Source of the DNA: Rhodospirillaceae bacterium | GTDB lineage: Bacteria > Pseudomonadota > Alphaproteobacteria > MPNO01 > UBA2964 | Assembly: GCA_002712335.1 (NCBI GenBank) | Contig: PATI01000017.1 | Span: forward strand, 3,376 to 12,649 | Direction: 5' to 3' | Length of the DNA stretch: 9,274 nt | Shown here: positions 1 to 5,951 of the stretch, piece after piece | How the letters are laid out: every line of letters starts with the position of its first letter | How positions within the stretch are numbered: position 1 is the stretch's first letter | The notes under the pieces: generated by a model | Seen by the model: only the letters and a program-made list of their open reading frames with translations | The model's database searches: none | What the model was told of the DNA's origin: nothing | Made by a program: the position numbers and the translations under genes

Positions 1-13
1 AAGCTGAACAAAA

Positions 14-568
14 ATGAGTCTTCCAAACCTTATTTCCATAGCCCGCCTTATGGCGGTTCCGGTAATGATTTATCTAATTCTTAATGGATTTTATTTAGGC
101 GCGTTCTGGCTATTCGTAATCGCAGGTATTTCAGATGCGGTTGATGGCTATATCGCTAAGAAAATGGGGCAGATCACCGTCCTTGGAAGTTATCTTGATC
201 CTATAGCTGACAAGGCTCTACTCGTGAGTGTTTATGTGACCTTGGGCCATGTTAATTTACTGCCCAATTGGTTAGTAATTATGGTAGTATTTCGTGACCT
301 TATTATTGTTGGTGGGGTGGTTTTGCTTCATATTTCAACCAACGCAGTCAAAATGAAGCCTCTAATCATTAGTAAAATAAACACAGCTGCTCAAATTATT
401 TTAGTAACAATTCTACTAGCTAACTTGGCCGTTCCTCAAATTTTATGGCCACATTTAGTAATTATTTTAATTTATGTTGTTTCCGGGACAACATTAGCCT
501 CAGGGGGTGCATATATCGTTAGCTGGGGAAAAAGTGCAGAACATGATGAAGGAGCTGTAAATAAATGA
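14..568 (+). CDS. CDP-alcohol phosphatidyltransferase, likely mitochondrial-type cardiolipin synthase
   Basis: Integral inner-membrane enzyme of 184 residues that transfers a phosphatidyl group from CDP-diacylglycerol to an alcohol acceptor. The family motif D-x2-D-G-x2-A-R-x8-G-x3-D-x3-D is present at residues 41-66 (D41, D44, G45, A48, G58, D62, D66), except that the usual Arg after Ala is Lys49. Several hydrophobic segments flank it (about 12-38, 67-105 and 124-170). The stretch KPLIISKINTAAQIILV (about 115-131), together with LGSYLDPIADK, resembles the eukaryotic CDP-alcohol-type cardiolipin synthase as I recall it, more than the standard PgsA. In that case the acceptor would be phosphatidylglycerol and the product cardiolipin. 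PGP synthase (pgsA) is the main alternative, so no symbol is given. The start MSLPNLIS fits the family N-terminus. It is the first complete gene of an operon and overlaps the permease gene by 4 nt (ATGA). Confidence 0.88.
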   Translation: MSLPNLISIARLMAVPVMIYLILNGFYLGAFWLFVIAGISDAVDGYIAKKMGQITVLGSYLDPIADKALLVSVYVTLGHVNLLPNWLVIMVVFRDLIIVGGVVLLHISTNAVKMKPLIISKINTAAQIILVTILLANLAVPQILWPHLVIILIYVVSGTTLASGGAYIVSWGKSAEHDEGAVNK

Positions 569-1632
569 GTCTGAACGGCCAAAATAAAGGGTACTGGTTC
601 ATAGCATTTCTATTCTTGATAGGTTTGCTGTGGTTATTAGGAGATGTATTGTTTCCATTCGTGGCTGGGATGGCACTCGCGTATTTGTTTGACCCATTAT
701 TAGACAAACTTGAACAATGGAAGATACCGAGGTGGATAGGGGCTGCAACTCTTACCTTATTTTCTGTGCTCGCAGTGTTCTCCTCCATACTCTTGATTAT
801 GCCACTATTGCACACCCAATTTCTCGAATTCGGTGTTCGCATTCCAAGTTACTTAAGCTCTATCCAAACGAAAGTTTTAACGCTTGTAACAACCTTTCAG
901 CCCCATTTTTCAGAAACTGATATCAGTACTATAAAGAAAAGCCTAACTGGTGTGATAAATTCAGATGTTATGGGTTGGTTAGGTAACTTATTTTCGAGCA
1001 TTTGGGATGGAGGGGTTGCGCTACTCAATATCTTATCTTTGTTATTCATCACGCCAGTTGTTATGTTCTATTTACTCCGAGATTGGGATCGTATTTTAGA
1101 GATTTTAGATGGCTGGATACCTCGAAAACATTTGCCAATTATTAGGCAACAATTTTCGGAAATTAATTCTGTTCTATCCGCCTTTGTAAGGGGACAAATT
1201 TCTGTTTGTATTCTGTTAGGTTTTTTCTATGGTGCTGGATTGAGTATTATGGGACTAGAATTTGGTTTTATTATTGGTCTAGTTACCGGTCTCGTGTCTT
1301 TTGTTCCATATTTCGGAATGCTGGTTGGGTTTGTAGCTGGTATCGGAGTTGCCATCGCTCAATTCGGGGAATGGGGCCCCATACTTATCATTGCGCTTAT
1401 TTTCTTTGCCGGACAATTTCTGGAAAGTAATTTTATTACCCCTAAATTAGTTGGAGACAAAATCGGACTCCACCCGGTCTGGATAATTTTTGCTCTGCTG
1501 GCAGGGGGAACATTATTTGGTTTTACCGGTATCCTGTTAGCAATACCTGCGGCTGCTATAATTGGCGTGGCAGGACGATTTGGTATTCTTAAATATAAGG
1601 CAAGCCTTTCATATTCTGATTTAGATAAATAA
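565..1632 (+). CDS. AI-2E/PerM family membrane permease
   Basis: Polytopic membrane protein of 355 residues, normal length for the PerM/AI-2E exporter family (PF01594 type). Hydrophobic segments lie at about 9-45, 57-82, 148-171, 208-230, 233-266, 271-285 and 303-338. The poorly hydrophobic stretch at about 85-145 is the usual long non-membrane loop. Family hallmarks are GLVTGLVSFVPYFG (238-251), QFLESNFITPKLVGDKIGLHP (284-304) and LLAGGTLFGFTGILLAIPAAA (311-331). Members have been linked to export of autoinducer-2 or to Na+/H+ antiport, but the substrate of alphaproteobacterial members is not established, so transport specificity is left open. The ATG at 565 overlaps the TGA of the preceding gene, with the Shine-Dalgarno-like GAAGGAG (548-554) 10 nt upstream. 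This suggests translational coupling. In alphaproteobacteria this gene commonly sits directly before hdaA, as here. Confidence 0.93.
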   Translation: MSLNGQNKGYWFIAFLFLIGLLWLLGDVLFPFVAGMALAYLFDPLLDKLEQWKIPRWIGAATLTLFSVLAVFSSILLIMPLLHTQFLEFGVRIPSYLSSIQTKVLTLVTTFQPHFSETDISTIKKSLTGVINSDVMGWLGNLFSSIWDGGVALLNILSLLFITPVVMFYLLRDWDRILEILDGWIPRKHLPIIRQQFSEINSVLSAFVRGQISVCILLGFFYGAGLSIMGLEFGFIIGLVTGLVSFVPYFGMLVGFVAGIGVAIAQFGEWGPILIIALIFFAGQFLESNFITPKLVGDKIGLHPVWIIFALLAGGTLFGFTGILLAIPAAAIIGVAGRFGILKYKASLSYSDLDK

Positions 1633-1644
1633 ATACTTTTCTTG

Positions 1645-2322
1645 ATGATTGATAGACGGCAATTAATTCTAAATTTACATCACCGGCCGGCTTTTGGACG
1701 GGAAGACTTCTTTGTATCAAGCTGTAATGAAGAGGCTATTGCCTATATCGATCTCTGGCCTGACTGGCCTGCTCCACTTACATGGCTATGTGGACCACCT
1801 GGTTCTGGTAAAAGCCACTTGGCAGCGGTTTGGCAGGAAAAATCAGGTGCTTGTCATATCAAACAGTCAACAGTTGGTGAAAATATAAAAAAAGTTTCCC
1901 CGGATTTTTGTATTTTTACTTTAGATTTATCTGAAGGAATTGAAAACGAAATTTTGCTTCTAAATTTCTATAATGTGGTTGCTGAGTATAGAGGCTCAAT
2001 ATTAGTGACGGCTTTCAGTCCTCCGGCGAGGTCGAAATTTTCGTTACCGGATCTCGGTTCTAGACTTAAGTCTTCGCCCGTAATCAACTTAAAACGTGCG
2101 GATGATGGCCTGCTGGAAGCGGTATTAATCAAATTATTCACAGACCGTCAGCTTAAAGTGCAAGCGGAAGTTATTCCATATCTAGTTCGTCGCATGGATA
2201 GGAGTATCGCCGCGGCACAAGAAATTGTTAGCCTTATTGACGATGTAGCATTAGCAGAAAAAAAAATGATTACTGTACCATTAGTGAGGTCCATCATAAA
2301 AAATTCTGATTTTGGTACGTGA
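1645..2322 (+). CDS. hdaA: HdaA, DnaA regulatory inactivator homologue
   Basis: DnaA-like AAA+ ATPase of 225 residues without the DNA-binding domain IV of DnaA. It acts with the DNA-loaded beta clamp to stimulate hydrolysis of DnaA-ATP after initiation (RIDA). Seen here: an N-terminal QLILNL (6-11) that matches the clamp-binding pattern QLxLxL; Walker A GPPGSGKS (50-57); a degenerate Walker B around FTLDLSE (91-97), as is usual in Hda proteins; the box VII segment PDLGSRL (136-141) with the arginine finger candidate R140; and sensor II in RRMDRS with R186. The ORF can be opened at TTG 1642, but the ATG immediately after it at 1645 is preferred. There is no strong Shine-Dalgarno, and the gap to the permease stop is only 12 nt, so coupled expression is likely. 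Family-level identity is firm. Clamp binding is inferred from the motif. Confidence 0.92.
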   Translation: MIDRRQLILNLHHRPAFGREDFFVSSCNEEAIAYIDLWPDWPAPLTWLCGPPGSGKSHLAAVWQEKSGACHIKQSTVGENIKKVSPDFCIFTLDLSEGIENEILLLNFYNVVAEYRGSILVTAFSPPARSKFSLPDLGSRLKSSPVINLKRADDGLLEAVLIKLFTDRQLKVQAEVIPYLVRRMDRSIAAAQEIVSLIDDVALAEKKMITVPLVRSIIKNSDFGT

Positions 2323-2333
2323 CTTCATTAATG

Positions 2334-3482
2334 TTAAATATTGATAATTTTATATTTATCATTTTTCATTGTTACGGCGATCTTACCGTGTTTCAAAGCT
2401 AAAGCGTCCTCGCCAAATATTTCGCGGCGCCAACCGTTTAGTGCACGAATTTTAGCCCCGTCATTTCGTGCTAATTCGTCAATTTCATCCGAATTAGCGA
2501 TGAGTTTTTGGGCCACTGAATGTTCTTCGCACTTCAATTTCAATAAAACCTTTAATAAGTCGGAGGTCGGCCGAGATTTGCCCTTATTTTTTTGTGTCTT
2601 TAGAACTTTGGGACAATCATCGATTGGAACAGCTATTCCATCCGAAATTGCAGCGAGAATTTTGTCAGCGGTGCTACCATTTTTTTGTTGATCATTTAGT
2701 CCGCGTACCACGCCAAGTTCGTTGAGACTGCGAGGTTTTTGTATTGCTAGGGATAAAACCACATCATCACGAGCAATTCTATTGCGTGGCACATTGCGAG
2801 ATTGTGCTTCATTTTCTCTCCATGCAGCAACCTCCCGAATGATACCTAGTAGCCTTGGAGTAGGGTTTTTAATTTTTAAACGTTTCCAAGCCTCACGAAC
2901 ATCAAAGGTGTATAAAGTTGGGTCGAGAAGAGCATTAACCTCCTCTTTTATCCAGCTTTTACGATTATTATTATCTACCATTTGGGAGAGTTTTTGATAA
3001 ATAATTCGAAGGTGAGTAACATCGGCTAGAGCATATTCTAATTGTTTTTTAGATAAAGGACGTTTTTGCCATTCGGTAAAACGCATAGATTTATCAATTT
3101 TCTTTTTGATCAGTTGACTAACGAGAGTTTCATAACCGACTGAGTCACCAAATCCGCATACCATCGCAGAAATTTGAGTATCTATCACTGGGAACGGTAG
3201 CTCGCCCATAAGGCGATAAAAAATTTCAAAATCTTGCCGGGCTGCATGAAATACCTTTAATAAATCTGGTTTTCTCATCAGCGCTAAAACGGGTGTTAAG
3301 TCTAAACCTTCAGCTAATACGTCTATTGCGGCCTCTTGATCGGGGCCGCCAATCTGAATCAAACATAATCTTGGCCAGTAGGTTTTATCTCTTAAAAACT
3401 CTGTATCCACAGTAATAAAGTCTGTCTTACTTAGGCTATTACAAAAAGACGTTAAAACTTCATTTTTGACAATAAGAGTCAT
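2334..3482 (-). CDS. rnd: Ribonuclease D
   Basis: A 3'-5' exoribonuclease of 382 residues, normal length for RNase D, which trims tRNA precursors and other small structured RNAs in the cytoplasm. The DEDDy exonuclease domain (about 5-170) shows ExoI VDTEFLRD with D26 and E28, ExoII FHAARQDFEIF with D84, and ExoIII YALADVTHL with Y150 and D154, so all four metal-binding acids and the tyrosine are present. One HRDC domain follows at about 208-288, with the characteristic AWRENEAQSRNVPRNRI at its start. The C-terminal part (about 300-370) is the family's second helical region. The ATG at 3482 gives MTLIVKN, which fits family N-termini. Only a poor Shine-Dalgarno precedes it. It is transcribed against hdaA (11 nt between stops) and divergently from aspS. 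In many alphaproteobacteria rnd lies just before aspS on the same strand, so here it is inverted. Confidence 0.95.
   Translation of the reverse strand: MTLIVKNEVLTSFCNSLSKTDFITVDTEFLRDKTYWPRLCLIQIGGPDQEAAIDVLAEGLDLTPVLALMRKPDLLKVFHAARQDFEIFYRLMGELPFPVIDTQISAMVCGFGDSVGYETLVSQLIKKKIDKSMRFTEWQKRPLSKKQLEYALADVTHLRIIYQKLSQMVDNNNRKSWIKEEVNALLDPTLYTFDVREAWKRLKIKNPTPRLLGIIREVAAWRENEAQSRNVPRNRIARDDVVLSLAIQKPRSLNELGVVRGLNDQQKNGSTADKILAAISDGIAVPIDDCPKVLKTQKNKGKSRPTSDLLKVLLKLKCEEHSVAQKLIANSDEIDELARNDGAKIRALNGWRREIFGEDALALKHGKIAVTMKNDKYKIINI
2342..2366 (+). terminator. possible weak terminator of the hdaA operon
   Basis: A 6-bp inverted repeat, TGATAA (2342-2347) and TTATCA (2356-2361), with an 8-nt loop is followed directly by TTTTT. 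It lies 20 nt after the hdaA stop, inside the 3' end of the convergent rnd gene. The stem is almost all A/T, so it would be weak, and it may be chance in A+T-rich DNA. Confidence 0.27.
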
Positions 3483-3544
3483 TACTTAGCTATACACAAT
3501 TTTCTGAGAACAGGAAAGAAAATGCTAATTTAAGTCCTAGCCCC

Positions 3545-3574
3545 TTGACAAGATAAGCCGTTATGTGGCCATTC
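3545..3574 (+). promoter_or_regulatory. candidate promoter of aspS
   Basis: A perfect -35 hexamer TTGACA stands at 3545-3550, preceded by CCCC, in the 135-bp spacer between the divergent rnd and aspS genes. No good -10 follows at 16-18 bp (GGCCAT or GCCATT), although alphaproteobacterial -10 elements are often weak. The start site would lie around 3580, giving a leader of about 40 nt. The -35 is nearly self-complementary (CTTGACAAG), so its complement TTGTCA could also serve rnd. This rests on the -35 match alone. Confidence 0.35.
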
Positions 3575-3617
3575 CGTTCGTAATTCATGTTTTAATTTTG
3601 TCCTCGCGGGAAATATA

Positions 3618-5402
3618 ATGCATCAATATAGGACACACAGCTGTGACGCCCTGAGAATTACCGACGCCGGGAATATCGCAAGACTTTCGGGGTGGGTTCA
3701 CCGTAAGCGTGATCACGGTAATTTATTATTTATAGACTTAAGAGATAATTTTGGAATTACCCAATGTGTAGTTGATAGTTCAAATTCAGAATTTCAAAAG
3801 ATTGATGATCTACGATTAGAGTCTGTAGTATGTGTTACTGGTAAAATTTTAAGGCGAAGTGATGAAACAATTAACCCGACCCTATCAACTGGAGAGATAG
3901 AGTTAATCATCAGTGATGCCGAAGTGTTAGCAGAAGCTGACCCGCTTCCACTTCAAGTAAATTCTGATATGGATTATGGGGAGGAAACTCGCCTGCGATA
4001 TCGGTTTTTAGATCTTAGGCGTGACCGATTACACCAAAATATTCGACTTAGATCTGAAGTAGTCTCGAGCATAAGAAGGCGGATGACAGAACAAGGTTTT
4101 ACTGAGTTTCAGACACCTATTTTGACCTCGACTTCTCCAGAGGGTGCACGCGATTTTCTTGTTCCAAGTAGGATTCATCCGGGAAATTTTTATGCGTTAC
4201 CCCAAGCGCCGCAGCAATTCAAACAATTAATTATGGTCGCCGGATTTGATCGTTATTTCCAGATAGCCCCTTGCTTTCGAGATGAAGATGCTAGAGCTGA
4301 CAGGTCACCTGGTGAGTTCTATCAACTCGATGTCGAAATGTCATTTGTAACACAAGATGATGTTTTTGATGCATTAGAGCCGGTTTTGCATGGAATTTTT
4401 GAAGAATTTGGATAAGGGAAGTTGGTAACACCTATACCGTTTCCAAGAATTCCGTTCGCAGATTCCATGTTAAAATACGGTAATGACAAGCCTGATCTCC
4501 GTAATCCGATTATTATGACTGATGTTACAAATTTATGGAGTGGTACTGACTTCAAGATTTTTTCTTCTGCCATAGAGAAGGGGGCGGTTGTAAGGGCAAT
4601 ACCGGCACCTGGCGCCGATAAAATGCCCCGCAGTTTTTTTGATAAGCTTAATGATTGGGCGCGAGAAGAAGGGGCCGGAGGCCTTGGGTATATTATTTTT
4701 AACGATGGGGAAGGAAAGGGACCAATCTCTAAATTTCTCGATACTGAAAGAATGGAACAATTAAAAAAGTTAACAGGGATTGCCAATGACGGAGCTGTGT
4801 TTTTTGTTTGTGATATTGAAGCGGAAGCTTGCCGTTTTGGCGGTTTAGCAAGGGACCGAATTGGTGCAGAACTAAATTTAATTCAAGAGGATCGATTTGA
4901 ATTTTGCTGGATCGTTGATTATCCCATGTATGAGCGTGATGAGCGCACCGGAAGGCTCATATTCAGTCATAATCCATTTTCAATGCCGCAAGGTGGCTTG
5001 GAAGCGCTAGAAAAAGACGATCCCTTAAAAATAAAAGCATATCAATACGATATCGTTTGTAATGGTGTAGAGTTATCAAGTGGAGCTATTAGAAATCATT
5101 TGCCGGCAATTATGTATAAAGCTTTTTCTCTGGCCGGATATAACAAGGAAGAGGTGGAACTTCGGTTTTCTGGAATGTTAAATGCTTTGAAATTTGGTGC
5201 ACCTCCCCATGGGGGATCCGCTCCCGGAATCGATAGGATCGTAATGTTGTTAGCCGGAGAACAAAATATAAGAGAAGTTACTATGTTTCCTATGACACAG
5301 CAGGCCCAAGATTTGATGATGGGTGCGCCAGCGCCGGTCGATGCCGAAAGGTTGGAAGAATTACACATTCGGATTTCAATGCCGCCAACGAAAGAAACTT
5401 AA
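3618..5402 (+). pseudogene. aspS: Aspartyl-tRNA synthetase, interrupted by an in-frame TAA
   Basis: Class II synthetase that charges tRNA-Asp. The reading frame runs from ATG 3618 to TAA 5400-5402 (594 codons, normal length) but contains a TAA at 4413-4415 (codon 266). The first half has the OB-fold anticodon-binding domain (about 1-105), motif 1 around 161-183, QAPQQFKQ (196-203) and motif 2 [10 protein letters not shown] (220-229) followed by EFYQLDVE. The second half has the bacterial GAD insertion domain and motif 3 [14 protein letters not shown] (about 527-540). Sequence on both sides of the stop looks undamaged and in phase: FEEFG, stop, [18 protein letters not shown]. His33 in RDHG is the residue linked to non-discriminating AspRS, which also makes Asp-tRNA-Asn. 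The start is preceded only by a weak GGGA. The stop may be a sequencing error, a fresh nonsense mutation or a recoding site, so 'pseudogene' is formal. If it is real, the open pieces are 3618-4415 and a piece starting at TTG 4422 or ATG 4467. Confidence 0.9.
4413..4415 (+). other. in-frame TAA stop within aspS
   Basis: The codons run GAA GAA TTT GGA TAA GGG AAG TTG GTA. The same frame continues without another stop to 5400. The stop lies just after the motif 2 region and just before the GAD insertion domain, at a linker where related enzymes have a variable polar residue. One base change (from GAA, AAA or CAA) would explain it. TAA is a true stop here, since rpmG ends in the canonical EAKIK followed by TAA. 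Confidence 0.93.
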
Positions 5403-5474
5403 AAATTTTTTCAGATTGGTTTTAGTTAAGTCTTTACCAAACTAACGCTAGGCTCAATGTAATTTTCACGACCT

Positions 5475-5487
5475 CTCCTTTTAGGAG
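5475..5487. repeat. small inverted repeat in the aspS-rpmG spacer
   Basis: CTCCT (5475-5479) and AGGAG (5483-5487) form a 5-bp stem with a TTT loop. It lies in the 160-bp convergent spacer after aspS. No T-run follows on either strand, so it is not a classical terminator. It may be a minor RNA 3' structure or chance. Confidence 0.3.
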
Positions 5488-5494
5488 CCGGTTC

Positions 5495-5516
5495 CTTTAC
5501 TCTAAAAATAGTAAAG
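5495..5516. repeat. 7-bp inverted repeat in the aspS-rpmG spacer
   Basis: CTTTACT (5495-5501) and AGTAAAG (5510-5516) pair perfectly around an 8-nt A-rich loop. It lies 8 nt after the CTCCT/AGGAG repeat, in the region where transcripts from aspS (+) and rpmG (-) both end. There is no T-tract on either side, so a role as a 3'-end stabiliser or processing signal is only a guess. Confidence 0.35.
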
Positions 5517-5549
5517 AAATATTTCATAATTTGGTTTCATTAAGAATGC

Positions 5550-5575
5550 AAAGGTAGAGCCTTTATTTTATTTTT
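5550..5575 (+). terminator. possible weak terminator facing aspS
   Basis: AAAGG (5550-5554) and CCTTT (5560-5564) form a 5-bp stem with a 5-nt loop, followed by ATTTTATTTTT on the + strand. It is about 150 bp past the aspS stop and overlaps the rpmG stop codon. The stem is short, and the T-run also encodes the Lys-rich end of L33, so this is a tentative call. Confidence 0.25.
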
Positions 5576-5730
5576 GCTTCTTTAAATATTACGTGTTTCC
5601 GTACGATGGGATCGTATTTACGCATTTCAACCTTATCAGTTAAGGTTCTGGGGTTTTTACGAGTAATATAATAAAACCCCGTATCAGCGCTGCTAACAAG
5701 TTTTATCTGCATAGAATTTGCTTTAGCCAT
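5563..5730 (-). CDS. rpmG: 50S ribosomal protein L33
   Basis: Small protein of the large ribosomal subunit, 55 residues, running from [18 protein letters not shown] to the canonical [10 protein letters not shown] end. It has no cysteines, so it is the zinc-independent (C-minus) form typical of alphaproteobacteria. The start at 5730 is chosen over an in-frame ATG at 5745 for two reasons. MAK is the usual L33 N-terminus, and GGAG lies 9 nt upstream of it, while the 5745 ATG itself overlaps that Shine-Dalgarno. The gene is transcribed alone, convergent with aspS, from the promoter called at 5767-5794. The nearest upstream gene on the same strand, rnr, ends 221 nt away. Confidence 0.95.
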   Translation of the reverse strand: MAKANSMQIKLVSSADTGFYYITRKNPRTLTDKVEMRKYDPIVRKHVIFKEAKIK

Positions 5731-5766
5731 AGCTAAAGGCTCCATTAAAAATAAATTGAAGGCTGC

Positions 5767-5794
5767 AACATAATAGACGGATATTCAATGTCAA
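5767..5794 (-). promoter_or_regulatory. probable sigma-70-type promoter of rpmG
   Basis: On the minus strand a perfect -35 TTGACA (5794-5789) is followed after 16 bp by TATGTT (5772-5767), a 4 of 6 match to the -10 consensus. The predicted start near 5760 gives a leader of about 30 nt that contains the GGAG ribosome binding site of rpmG. Position, orientation and spacing all agree, and this is the best promoter in the window. Confidence 0.6.
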
Positions 5795-5840
5795 GGTTTT
5801 CGCTACAGGTTGGTCCACTCTTTTCCGAATTTGAGATTAT

Positions 5841-5853
5841 GATACTGAGTATC
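5841..5853. repeat. perfect 13-bp palindrome upstream of rpmG promoter
   Basis: GATACT-G-AGTATC is a perfect dyad with a single central base, about 47 bp upstream of the rpmG -35 element and about 100 bp beyond the rnr stop. The form suits a dimeric DNA-binding protein, but I recognise no regulator for it, and a second copy was not found. The rest of the 5746-5951 spacer holds no gene I can support. Confidence 0.35.
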
Positions 5854-5951
5854 GACAAGTATTATTTATTAATAATTCCTTTTACCAAACAGGCCTAATT
5901 ATCCCCATTAAATTAGCACTTACCTTACTACGAATAATTAATTTTTTAGTG

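Noticed and set aside
1206..1430. Short + strand ORF within the permease gene
   Set aside because: It is an out-of-frame shadow of a membrane protein, rich in Tyr, Trp and Cys, with no ribosome binding site or family match.
4322..4786. 154-residue ORF on the minus strand inside aspS
   Set aside because: It is antisense to conserved aspS sequence, has low-complexity Ser/Pro content and no recognisable motif.
4422..5402. An apparently separate + strand gene starting with TTG
   Set aside because: It is the C-terminal part of AspRS in the same frame as the upstream half, so it is described as part of one interrupted aspS.
3618..5402. Frameshift in aspS or reassigned TAA codon
   Set aside because: Both halves are in the same frame, so no indel is needed. 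TAA ends perM, rnd, rpmG, rnr, topA and aspS itself at the expected C-termini, so TAA is not generally reassigned.
5731..5745. Longer rpmG from ATG 5745 (60 residues)
   Set aside because: The extra five residues are not part of L33, and this ATG overlaps the GGAG that serves the start at 5730.
5862..5877. ATTATTTATTAATAAT inverted repeat as an rnr terminator
   Set aside because: The stem is A/T only and no T-run follows in the minus direction. It is expected by chance in DNA this A+T-rich.
5889..5920. CTAATT...AATTAG hairpin after rnr
   Set aside because: It is a 6-bp A/T-rich stem with a 10-nt loop and no T-tract, too weak to call a terminator.
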